From Sophora flavescens (taxonomy: Eukaryota > Streptophyta > Magnoliopsida > Fabales > Fabaceae), in contig CM061065.1 of NCBI GenBank assembly GCA_030762895.1, forward strand, positions 65,332,200 to 65,396,199: DNA of 64,000 bases, in the 5' to 3' direction. Below the pieces are notes generated by a model. That model had not been told where the DNA came from. It did not search any database and was given only the letters and a program-made list of their open reading frames with translations. Every line of letters starts with the position of its first letter. Position 1 is the stretch's first letter. A program made the position numbers and the translations under genes. Shown here one piece after another: positions 35,091 through 45,920 of this stretch.

Positions 35091-35132
35091 TTACATTGGG
35101 GACAATGTAAATTCTTAAGCTTGGGGTAGGGG
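35091..35132 (+). promoter_or_regulatory. Internal hairpin and PPT-like tract of element E
   Basis: TTACATTGGGGACAATGTAA (35091-35110) is a perfect eight-pair hairpin with loop GGGA. Six bases later comes AAGCTTGGGGTAGGGG (35117-35132), nearly the same as the true PPT. A second initiation site for plus-strand synthesis is possible but unproven. Confidence 0.65.
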
Positions 35133-36370
35133 TATTTTTGCATCCTTCATGTTGCATTCATATAGTTTTGCATGATAGCTTTGCATGATCACACAATTAG
35201 ATTGCCCTTGTTTAGATAATGCATCCAATTGTAAGAACTAAGTGCCAAATAACTTGTGATGGTGAATTCTTGAACCCAAATTTTTTTTAATTCTTGTGAT
35301 ATGGCTACAAATGAAAAATGCTTGAGATAATCTTGGATAGTTGATAATTAGCATATGGTTCTATAGATTTGTGTTTTTCATTGATTCTTGAACTACTTAA
35401 ATGTGAGATTTTGAGCCAAAGGGGTACTCACTAAATCTACCCCATTCTTTGTGTTAGAGTGTTATTCCTCTTGGATTGTTTTCTCTAGAACTTGACTTGA
35501 AACCATTTTGAATCTTAAAAATTTTTGAAAACATTTTTGAAAATGATTGAGGCACTAGGTATTTTTCTGGCCTTCTGAGCTTTGAATGACTCAATGCTAC
35601 CCCTTAGTTGCCCAATTTTGAGCCTACATGGATGAAATACTTTTCTTGGTACCCTGGAATAATTTGATGAATGATGCTTGATAGGATACCTTCTAAAGTA
35701 TTACAAAAAGGTAAAAAGTTAGTTGAAAAAAAAAGTTTGGGATGAAAGAATCAGAAAAATATTTCTCTTGAGCTGAAAAATCTCCCCTTCTCCAAGAAAA
35801 AGAAAAAGAAAAATCTATAGAGAAGGGGATGACAAAAAGAAATGAGAAATAAAATGAAAAGAAAGAAAAGAAAGGTGGAAAAAGAAATCAAAACCCAAAA
35901 GGGTATTTTAGAAGGTCATGTTTTGCAATGCTTAATTTTGTGTAGCCTTTTGAAATGTCTTTTTCTTGATTGCCTCACCTAACAATAAATCCCATGGCCC
36001 CATTACAACCGAAGTAAAGACCTCTTGATTCTTAATTGTTTTCATTAATAAAGTAGAGATTTGGTCGATAGTCAAGCCTATGGTAGAATTCATTCCTTGA
36101 GGAAAATGGAGCGAATTGTCTTATGCCCCTAAACACTTGAGTGAGGTGGAAAGAGAGCCAAGCAAATGAACAAGCTTGGGGTGAGCTTCAGGTGTGAAAG
36201 AGTTCCCGAATCAGTGAGAACATGAGTCTAAGGAACCTAAGCCTCTAATTGGACTTGAACTGATTGTCTCTTGCTGAATTGTTTGAAATGCCTATTACTT
36301 GGATTAGTATTTACTCGGGTTCTTGGTTCACTATCCATGCTTTGATTATATATCTCTTCTGGCCTTAGTG
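35133..36370 (+). other. Element E internal non-coding region
   Basis: AT-rich, with a stretch of AAAAGAAAAAG-type purines near 35798-35890. No supportable ORF or RNA gene. Confidence 0.7.
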
Positions 36371-36410
36371 ATTGCTTGAGGACAAGCAATTGAATAAGCT
36401 TGGGGTGATT
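36371..36410 (+). promoter_or_regulatory. Element E hairpin and PPT before 3' LTR
   Basis: ATTGCTTGAGGACAAGCAAT (36371-36390) is a perfect eight-pair hairpin with loop AGGA, followed after five bases by the PPT AAGCTTGGGGTGATT (36396-36410), which abuts the LTR. Confidence 0.82.
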
Positions 36411-37865
36411 TGATAGTGTGATTTTACATCATGTTTTCTGTACACTTTTGCATGCATTTTTCATATAGATTAGGCATTCTTTATTTGATTTTAGTTAGAG
36501 TTTCCCTTGGAACGGGTGAAGCGGTTTCTTGGTGTTGTTTTGAAGGAATTAATGTAAAAATGATCATAATCAGTCATGATGGAGCCTGGATGAAACAGAG
36601 CTTGAAATGTGAAGAATATGAGCCAAACAGAGCCCATCACGGCCTGGCCGTGATGACCATCACGGTCATGATCAAGCAGAGCAGAAGGCAAAAGTCAGAA
36701 GCTGTCAGGGGAATTACTCGCCCCGCGAGAGGTTACTCGCCTCGCGAGCCTGAAGACCATCATGTGCCAGAAATGTGATCTTCTCTGCCTCACCCCACGA
36801 GAGGCTACTCTCCTCGCGATACTGTGGACCAGAAACCATCACGCCCAGGTCCTGATACACATCACGGGCGTATTTGAGAAGAACATTACTGCCTCGCCTC
36901 GCGAATCATCATTCGCGTCGCGATAGATCCAATCTCTGAAGACCAGATTTTTAACATTCGCCTCGCGAGCCAGGTCTCGCCTCGCGAGCACGCGCTGAGT
37001 CTGATTGGTATAAATTGTTGTTTTAAGGCAGAATGAGGGAGTGGAGAGTTTTGAGAGGGGGACGCACTTGGATTCTGGGAAGAGGGTTTCAACCCTAGAA
37101 GGGAGTTGCTGAGAGGGGCTGCTGTGACAATGGTGGAAAGCTCCCATGGAGTCTCTTCTCTCCTCTTCTCCTATTTCTCTGGTTTGGCTTTCTCTATAAT
37201 TATGAGTAGCTAATCCCAGTTTGTTGGGATTAGATGTAACTAAACTAAACTTCATGTGTTTATCTTGACTGATTAATCTATGTTTATGCTTCTCTGTTAG
37301 TGATTGATTTTCCTTCGCTTAATGCTTGTTGTGGCTAGCACCCCCATGACTCGATTTGTGTTTTGGTATGCAATTGGGAAATTCGTATTAGAACCGGAAT
37401 TTGAATTAATCACCTATTAATCCTTGCATCTAGGAATGGAGTTTGGTTTACTAGTAATCGCGTAATCCCTAATCTTAATGCAAATTCATTAATCTAGGCC
37501 ACCTAAGGAATTAGGGTCTATTTGTGGATTTAGGCTCTTGCCATCCAAGGAATTGGGGCTTGAGTAGTTTAGTGGATTGATTTTAATATTTGAAGCATGA
37601 ATGGGAGGTATCTAGTCCAGGTATTGCATAAGGTAGAGGTTTGGTGAAGTCTGGTCCCAACATATCCCTTTCGCACTCCAAGTGTTCAATAGAAATCCTC
37701 AAAGAACTTTTCCTTTTCTTTTGTTTGTTTTGAATTCTCTTCTTAGTCTAGATAGTTCTCGAGTTTGTGAATTGGTACTTGACATCCAATCCCTGTGGAT
37801 ACGATAACCGGTCTCACCACCGTATTACTTGCACGACTGGGTATACTTGCCCAGATCCGTCAACA
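36411..37865 (+). repeat. Element E 3' LTR
   Basis: TGATAGTGTG to CCGTCAACA, followed by target copy AAAAT. Carries the 19-bp motif pairs and a TATA box near 37018. Confidence 0.93.
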
Positions 37866-38395
37866 AAAATCATCCTAGCCCACTTGAACATAGGTTCGGC
37901 CAAGTCGAGAAGAAATAGCTAGGGATCTCTAAATTTTTCAAGCTCTTGGATAATGAAAATAGAAGTCATATGGAGATCATAGAAATTGATCTCACATTAA
38001 AAGGATTTTCTATGATTTTCTAGAGATTTTTGAAGTTCTAGATCTAGAAATTTGATCTTGAACAAAAAATGGATTTAAGAAGAAAACTTGTGATGAAAAG
38101 TGAAGGTATGATCATGGATCATAAGGCTATACCTTTGGAATTTGAAGAAATGAACAAGATCTTAGACTTCCGTTGAAAATTTTGATGAAGAACGTAAGAG
38201 TTTTTGTGTAGGAAAATTAAGAATGCAGATGAATGGAGATAGCCTTTTATAGAGGGGAGGCCGTGGCTTCAAGCGACCAAAAGGTCAAAAATGTTGTCAT
38301 GGCAAACTTGGAGTTACAAGGAAATATTCGGGGTATTTTTGACTTTTCACATATAAGTAATCATTATGCTATGAAATGAATATGTGGTGGAGGTA

Positions 38396-39730
38396 TGATA
38401 AGCCTCTGGCTCATCTAGTTTTATAGCTAGTATGACCAGGGTTTTGTGCAAATTATATCGTATTTTTACCCAAATTAGATTAGATTGTCCTCAAGCAAGG
38501 TTTTGAGTCTCTAGAGTAGTTTTAAGTTAATTTAGCAAGTTTTATGTCAAAATAATACACTTATGGTTATTTCCTTGTTTTCAGGTTCAGTAGAAGCTGA
38601 GAAAATAAAGAACATGGGATTCGCCCCGCGAAAGCCATGCTCGCCACGCGACCCCGAAGCCTGACTGTTCCAAGAAATTGCTAAGTCTCTGGGTCGCCTC
38701 GCGAAGAAGGTCTCGCCCCGCGAGTCTTCCAAACCTGAAAAAGTCAGAGACGATCACGGCTTGCCCGTGTTGAAGGTCATGGCCGTGGCAGTTTTGAAGC
38801 TGAAGAGTCTCGCCTCGCGAGCATCCATTCGCCTCGCGAGTCTGTAAGTCAGAGAGCATCACGGTTAGGCCCTGATGGCCATAACGGGCGTAAGGAGGAA
38901 ACTCTTCAGATCCTCGCCTTGCGAGAGACACTTCGCCTCGCGAGAATGCCAAGGGTTGCTGACAGTTCATGAAATTCGCCTCGCGAATGTTTGTTCGCCT
39001 CGCGAGCCTTCTGAATTCTGAATTTGTATAAAAGGCTGTTCTGAACATTTTGTAAAAACTTTTTGCTTCTCCAACTTTCTGATATACATTTTTCTCTGTG
39101 ATTTCGTTTTTGCTATGGAGCACTAAGTCCTAGGATTAGTCTACTGTTTGAGGATCCTATATACTTGAGGTTATGTAAATCCCTATTTTAATTGTTTTTC
39201 CCTCTTCAATACCATACTTTGTATTTCTGTTTGCTTAATTCAGGAGTATACTGTATTGTATTGATTTATCTCTGGTGATATCATGTTCCTATAATTAATC
39301 GCATCTGCTTAATTTGCGTGTGTACATTTCGTGTTCGCTAAGTTCACGAAGGGCTTAATCCCGTTTGCTTAATTCGGGAATAGGGACATGTATCTGTGGT
39401 AGTAGTTTTGCTTGTAAATTGCTACTACAACCGGGAGGGGATAAGAATCTGCTTAGGGCTTGGGTTTACATTAACCAAGGATAGTTGGGAATTCTTGACA
39501 GTAGATTAATCGTTGTTTGATAATTGATAACCTCTTTTCAACTGCCTTGTTTTTGATTGCTCTGTTTTGTTTGTTTCTTATTTGCACTCCAATCCAACCC
39601 CCCCAAAACTGATTTTTTTTGTGAAAGGTAATATTCTCAGAGTCCTTGAGAGACGACATCCGAGTTGTCGCACTATACTACAGTTTTAAACCCGCTCGTC
39701 CTTTTTGGCGCGTGCGCGACAGCGCGACCA
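38396..39730 (+). repeat. F': solo LTR of the element F family
   Basis: Runs TGATAAGCC to CAGCGCGACCA, flanked by AGGTA at 38391-38395 and 39731-39735. The sequence is recognisably the + orientation of the element F LTR, though diverged. It contains five motif pairs of the TCGCCTCGCGAG type (about 38622-39007; four at 19 and one at 20 bases) and a TATA box TATAAAAGG at 39027-39035. No internal region remains, as expected after recombination between LTRs. Confidence 0.9.
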
Positions 39731-41613
39731 AGGTACTCTTAGGGTGGTGGAGGTACTCCTGGTATATCTCTGCATATTCGTGTCTGGTTTCGTTGTTTAC
39801 CCGATTAGGGTTTTTGAGAGAAAGATGATGAAATGAAATCAAAATGAAATGAGTTTGGTTTAGTGGAGGGGCTGCACAAAATTAAGTAGATTTAGAGGGT
39901 CATTTGGTCAAAATTCACTTAGGGACACTCTTGAAATTTCACTTAAAGATCAATGGCATTTTGATCTTTTTACATATAACCATCATTACTTGCATTTAAT
40001 GCAAGATGACTAACCCCTATGACTCACCCCCATGACATTGTGTTCATTGCGACACCCTAAAACCCGGCATCACATGGTTACCCGTTGCGGAAAAGAAACT
40101 TATTTAAAACGCTGGTCGCCTTCGGAAAAATAACCTCTTATATAAGGTTACTGAAAAAGGGTACTCATTTTTTTTATAATAGTAAGAGGTAGTTAAGGAA
40201 AGGTGATGAACACTCGGAACATGAAAATAAACAACATACGTATAGATATAACTGTCCAAATTGGGACCTTAGGTTTGATTACAATACAGGCCTTGTCGAA
40301 CTGGCCAACATACACTGATACAGCTACTGAAGAAATAGGTAAAATGAAAACATCAACTGGGAATAGGGAATTGGGCACAAGACTCAAAAGATGGCTCTAA
40401 AAGCCTAGGGACTATCGAGACAACTCCAAAAGCCAACAAACGATCTACCGATGCCTCCTGCATGCAGAGTGACCACAGACGCTACCCTCAGACGAGATAT
40501 CAATTGTCGGATCAATAACGTCACCGCCATCATCGATAGGGACGTCGTCATCGCCGGGATCATGTGGATTGTACTCTGGCTCCTCCTCCTCCTCGTCCTC
40601 GACCTCAATGAACTCAAAAGGTTCTTCCTCAGGATCCTCTTCGGGATCCTCTTCAACTGGATCCTTTGCGAGGGGTTCAACTGGGTCAAGTGCTCATGAA
40701 GGAGTCCGGTGACTTGTAGCGTATAGAGGTAGTACCATGGAGGTGGAAGCGTCACAGTCCTCGCCTCGACAGTATGAATCCTTCGTATGGGCACTCCGTT
40801 AGCATTCGTTTCGGTGGTCGTGACTGGTACCCGATATGTCGCGGTCGTCGCACCCTCATGTATTGTCCAATTCCCCGCCGACCCAGCGTGATAAAAAACC
40901 TCGCTCCTCGAGATCGTCGGTGCCAAGGGAACGTCGGGATCCATCTACGAGCACGCGCATTCCCGATACAAGAAGAAAAGAACAGAACATACCGTTGTGC
41001 AAGAGTGAGATACCGTCATAAGATATATCCCACAACAACCATATACATGATACATACATCACAGAATCATATAAGCAGTTAAATCATGCATATACATAGC
41101 ATAACAGTGTTATATCAAAGGGTCTCAAACCCGCACAGTCAACCTTTGAAAATATGCATGGCACTTCAATATCAGGATCTAACTTAATCTCTTGAGATAT
41201 CAACACCGTTTTCCACTGGAGACGAATTAGAGTTGGTCAATCTCTAGCCCACCGGGCAGTTGCCTCCATACCCTCATGCATTTAAGGTCTCAGGACCAGC
41301 AACGTCACATGTGCCTCTGAACTCGGTTTACATGGACAGACTCCCAGATACCACCTTGTATCTGATATATAAGAAAGCACGTCTGCTTGGGGAAATTCAC
41401 ATGAGAAAATATTTTTATTAAAAGGTTTTCTTTGTGTTCGTTCTTTTTCACTGTCGCAGCTCAAAGCTAACGACTTAATCATCATTTCCCCATCACTTGA
41501 AAACTTAGAAGCATAGGACACACAGTCCGAATGCTCAATCATAACGCCCGAGACCAATGCCGCAGTCAAGGGTTGTGGTCGTAGAAAAACAACATTCACC
41601 TTTAACAATGTTC

Positions 41614-41740
41614 ATCACAACGTGGTTAGGACACACAGTCCACAACAACGTCATTAGGACACACAGTCCACAACAACATGATTAGGACACACAGTCCACC
41701 ACAACGAAATCAGAACACACTGTCCTCAATTTCGAGAATT
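41614..41740. repeat. 28-bp tandem repeat in element C LTR
   Basis: Four units of the type CACAACAACGTCATTAGGAC plus ACACAGTC; the last is diverged (ATCAGAACACACTGTC). Confidence 0.8.
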
Positions 41741-43049
41741 GGACCCTCAGTGCAGAACATCATGAATAGGACTCATGGCCCCGAATTAACACTGATCCAA
41801 GATCACGTGCGTATAACTGAATACTAGAGGCGACGTCTCGCGTACTAGATTCTCTTTATTAAGTACTTATTTTTCGTTCAGTGAAAAACAAATTCAAAAT
41901 CGAATCCTCGATAACCTATCCTGGCTATCGGAAAGTTTCTAAAACATTTAGGAGAAAACTTTTCCTTCGAAAATATTTTGTAAAGCATCTTTGAAATACT
42001 TTTATCTTTGAAAATTCCCAATAGAATATTGCCAAATAATCTTGAAAGTTTTCACTTGAAGACACATAGTTCGAAAATGATTTTTCTCTTGTATAACAAT
42101 AGTTCACCAAAACCATTTCAACATTTAAAACAAGTACTTTAAGTTAATGAGATTTTGGAAAAGAACACCAATCCCTTCATCTTCAAAGCTTATTAAGGTT
42201 TTTAATCCTTATAAAAGTTGAGCACAGACACAAGTCTGGCTTAGCAAACTTTCAAACAACAGCAATATATATTATCGGTTCAAGGCTAATGTCACAGTTG
42301 AAAGCAGTTCATCACAGATATGCATTATAACATTTAGAACAAGTACAGTTCAACATCAGATAATAGCATAACAGTTCAAGTACATTAGATAACCAAGTAA
42401 GTTCAATCAACATATAAATATCCAGTTAAACTCATACACACATGCATACAGTTATTGAATATCTTTAGGAAATCCCCTCTTACCTCAATAAGGTAAGAGA
42501 ATGCGAGAAAATAGACGGTTTCACGAACGTTCTTCAAAGTCGGTTAGGATGCAAGTATAGGTTTTAAGACACAGGGTTCAAAGGATTAGAACTCAACCAA
42601 GAACTTAGGGCTAGAAGTTTCCAAAACACATGCAACTTAGGTATTTATGATCCTTAAGTTCTAGGAGTTTAAAACAAGATTACTTTAAACAAAGTTGAAC
42701 AAAAATCCCACCAAGTTACACTTGATGGAGATTCGGCCTTGACCAATAAGATAGGCTAGGAACATTTAAACTTTCCAATCTCTTTGGTTTAGCATCCATT
42801 AATAGTAAGGAGCTCAAAACCATGATCACTTTGGAAAATGAAAAACGAAACACCCTAGGTCCATAACCTTTAAGATTGGGTCATCCTTGGGTTTTCATGA
42901 TAGAAATATTTAAATTTTTCCAATCTCTTAGACCTTTTAGCATCCAATAACTTATGGAGCTCAAGTCTATGATCATCTTGAAAGCAACATAGGACTTTAA
43001 ATAACAAAGCTCATAAGCACATAAAGTGAGAACAACATAAGCCTATAAG

Positions 43050-43240
43050 TAATTAAAGCATAATGACATAAGTAAATGAATCATAAATGACATAAACATA
43101 AATGACATAAAAGTAAATGACATAATGTAAATGACATAAAGTAAATGGCATAAATATAAATGACATAGAATAAAAGACATGAATATAAATAACATGGAAG
43201 TAAATGACATGAACATAATCACATAAAAATAAATAAGCCC
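43050..43240. repeat. Degenerate AAATGACATAA minisatellite in element C LTR
   Basis: About ten copies of AAATGACATAA(A)-like units at irregular 12-18 base spacing. Hydrophobic open frames on the minus strand here are read-through of this repeat. Confidence 0.75.
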
Positions 43241-43895
43241 AAGTAAGGAAAGCCATAAAGAAAGCACAATAAATAAATGAAGCAAGAATAAAGTAAAGCA
43301 TCACAATGTATTAGGGTTCTAAGTTCATGATCACACTTGAATAAGTTGAAACATAGTATCCTAAGCCACTAATAAATAGTTTTGGCCATCATGGGAAAAC
43401 AAGCTATCAAAACCTTTCAAGATTTATGGATTCAATGATCAAGGAACACTTAAAAAAACAAACACATGATCATGTAAAAGAAGTTGAAACAAAACACCCC
43501 CTAGGTCATCATGAGTAGATTCGGCCTCCTCAAGAAATAGAGGATGGAGATTTTTGATTTATACAACCTCTTAGTATGTTAAACTACAAGTAAATACAAG
43601 ACCATAGAAATTGGTTTCAACTCAAAAGGAGTTTTCTACCATTTTTGAGAGATTTTTGAAGATAAAAGCTCATATATGACATAAAGAAGAAACTTTAGAA
43701 AAAGATGAAGTTTTTAAAGGAAAGAATACATGAGAGTATTACCCTAAGCAATAGGAACAACTTTGATGAAGAACACTTAGTGAAAAGAAGAAGAAAAACT
43801 AGAGCTTTGGAAACTTGAAGTTAAGAAAAATATGAAAGCTTAAGAGTTTTAATGGAGTAGAAGAAAGGAAAGTGATGAAGTGAAGATAAAGAGTG

Positions 43896-43906
43896 GTATT
43901 TATAGA
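43896..43906 (-). promoter_or_regulatory. TATA box of element C 3' LTR
   Basis: The minus strand reads CTATAAATACC. Solo LTR S sits 14 bases upstream of it. Confidence 0.6.
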
Positions 43907-43920
43907 GGAAAGGGGGAGGG

Positions 43921-45315
43921 TGTTGGATGAATCTAGGCAAGTATACCTAGTCGTACAAGTAATACGGTGGTGAGACCGTTTATCGTTCCCACAAGGACTG
44001 TGACAAGTACTAGCACGTACCGAATCGATTACTATCTAAGCGGATATTTGGATCAGGAGCTCAATAGTAAATACCAAGCCCAATCAGATTTAAAACCTCA
44101 AATAAACAAAATAAAAGGAAAAGTTCTTTTTGTCTTTTTGTCGAACACTTGGAAGGCAGTTAAAAGGATTCTTCAAATATATAAAAGATGTTGGGATTAG
44201 GTTCACTAAACTTCATCCCCATGCAATGAAATGACTAGTAAACAGTTTCTACTTCAAATATGACAATCAATCCACAAGATTACTCAAGCCCTTATTGCTC
44301 AGATGACAAGAGCCTAAATCCACTAATAGACCCTAATTCCTTAGGTGGCCTAGATTAATGAATTTGCATGATGATTAAGGATTACACGATTGCTAATAAA
44401 CCTAAATCCATTCCTAGATACAAGGTTTACTAGGTGGTTGATTTCAGTTCTAGTTCTAATACGAATTTTCCAATTGCATACCAAAACAATAATCAAGTCA
44501 TGGGGGATCACGCCACAACAAGCATTAAGAATGGAAATAAATCACTCATAAGGAAGCAAAAACTGTATTACAAGGTCAAGTCAAATACATGGAGAATTAA
44601 GAAATAGCTACATCTAATCCCAACAATGGGAGGTTTAGCTACTCACGATCAATGACAAAATTAAAGAAATAGAGATGAAAAGGGAAAGAAACTCGATGGA
44701 ATCCTTGTGCAGCTGCCCCTGGTTCAGTGAGAGTGTCTTAGGGTTCAAAAACTGTCATCTTCCGTTCTGCCCGTGCCTCTTTATAGATTAGGATTCGCGT
44801 CACGGTCAGGCCATGACGCTTTCTGCCTTGGCGCGCTTTCAAAATTTGGAGCATCACGGCCGTGATGGTAATCATGGCCAGGCCGTGATGGGCTATGCCT
44901 GTCTCAGCTGGTCTGTCACGGCCGTGATGGGTATCATGGCTAGGCCGTGATCAGTTCTGCCTAGTGAGGGTATATGTCACGACCGTGATGTGAATCACGG
45001 CTAGGCCGTGACAGCTTCTGAATTTTGCCTTCTTTCTTCTCAATTATTGCTCGATCACGGCCGTGATGGTCATCACGGCTAGGCCGTGATGGGCTCTGCT
45101 TGGGTCATTTTATTCACTTTTCAAGATCTGTCTTCGTCCAAGCTCGATCATGGCTAATCTTGAGCATTTTTCCTTAAATTCCTGCAAAACAACACCAAGA
45201 AACCACCTCACCCGTTCCAAGGTAAAAACTAATAAAAATCAATTTAAATATACCTAAACTATATGAAAATGCATGTAGAAATGTACATGAATTATGATGT
45301 GAAATCACACTATCA
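43921..45315 (-). repeat. S: solo LTR related to element E, inserted in C's promoter region
   Basis: On + TGTTGGATGAAT to CACACTATCA, flanked by GAGGG at 43916-43920 and 45316-45320. The minus-strand start TGATAGTGTGATTTCACATC matches the E LTR start (TGATAGTGTGATTTTACATC), and its + start resembles the E LTR end. TATA (minus) near 44779-44788. No internal region. Confidence 0.9.
44805..45090 (-). promoter_or_regulatory. Paired ATCACGGC/GCCGTGAT inverted repeats in solo LTR S
   Basis: Four pairs: a gapless palindrome (TCACGGCCGTGA) followed by the same arms with a three-base gap (TAG or CAG). First-to-second spacing is 18 bases in each pair (44854/44872, 44916/44934, 44977/44995, 45055/45073). 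On the minus strand the array is directly upstream of the TATA box. Confidence 0.8.
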
Positions 45316-45903
45316 GAGGGGTACACGGCCTAGAGGAGAGGAAGAAAGGCTTGGAGAGGAAGTTTTGGTTTAAGGCATTGTTTGGATCATTTAAGGAAGG
45401 TTTAATGGGTTTTTGGAATAAAATAGATTATAATTTGAAAAGGTATTCATGATTACTTTAAAGTGTGTCATAAGCATTTAATCAGGCATCCCATCAAGCC
45501 TTTTCTCATCCTTTAGGGTTCCTTTAACTGCTTAAATACGTAACCGGTTGCACATCCGATCGTATTTTCTGAAGGTTTCGTCAGGATAAAATATTATATT
45601 TATTCCCGGACAACAAAATTCGAAAAATTACCAAACCCACACAAAACCTCATGAAAAGATCCATCGTCTCGTTCACGGATTAAAATTAGGTTTCTGGCTC
45701 AGTAAACTAGTACTGACAGAGAAAACGCAGACCGGTTTTCGTTTGAATTTTCAACCGAAAATTTTACCGTGACTTCATACAATAAAACAACACAAGGAAA
45801 TGATTTTATTTTAATTAAAATCAACATATAGGTTTTATAAAAAATAAATACATTAAAGCATGTATTTACTGATAAAGAAGCATACAAAAAACAGGGTGTT
45901 ACA

Positions 45904-45920
45904 ACTCTACCCCTCTAAAA
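45904..45920 (-). promoter_or_regulatory. Element C polypurine tract
   Basis: The minus strand reads TTTTAGAGGGGTAGAGT, ending at the LTR start TGTAACACCC. Just upstream is the Tekay-type coding end TTTCGAGGACGAAATTC. Confidence 0.83.

Larger units (their letters stand above)
32554..37865 (+). mobile_element. Element E: non-autonomous LTR retrotransposon with tRNA-Asp PBS
   Basis: Complete structure: TSD AAAAT (32549-32553 and 37866-37870), 5' LTR, perfect Asp-type PBS, one 609-base open frame, non-coding region, PPT, 3' LTR. There is no gag core, protease, RT or integrase. PBS, internal hairpins and LTR motifs link it to F, F' and S and to Athila-type elements. Confidence 0.93.
30398..40047 (-). 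repeat. Relic D: Tekay-like LTR, interrupted by E and F' and cut by C
   Basis: On + it starts TGTAACACCCTTCTC, which on the minus strand is a typical gypsy LTR end (GGGTGTTACA). Excluding E and F', about 3.0 kb remain. The layout resembles the 3' LTR of element C: a CCCCCTTACCTC block, a GAGATTTTTGAAG block and a minus-strand TATA box CTCTATAAAAGG (38243-38254, compare C at 43896-43906). Element C begins at 40048, so the rest of D probably lies beyond the window. The stretches 30398-32553, 37871-38395 and 39736-40047 show no coding. Assignment rests on resemblance by eye. Confidence 0.55.
40048..45903 (-). repeat. Element C 3' LTR, split by solo LTR S
   Basis: On + from TGCGACACCC to GGGTGTTACA. 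About 4.46 kb remain after removing S and its target copy. TATA box (minus) at 43896-43906. Apart from two tandem arrays (41614-41740, 43050-43240) it holds AT-rich non-coding sequence; open frames inside (for example 40405-40944 minus) show no recognisable content. Confidence 0.75.

Noticed and set aside
40405..40944. 179-codon minus-strand frame in the element C LTR
   Set aside because: Lies in a long non-coding LTR, has no recognisable motif and a second overlapping + frame of similar quality; not supportable as a gene.
43043..43304. Hydrophobic minus-strand frames that look like membrane proteins
   Set aside because: They are translations of the AAATGACATAA tandem repeat in the C LTR.
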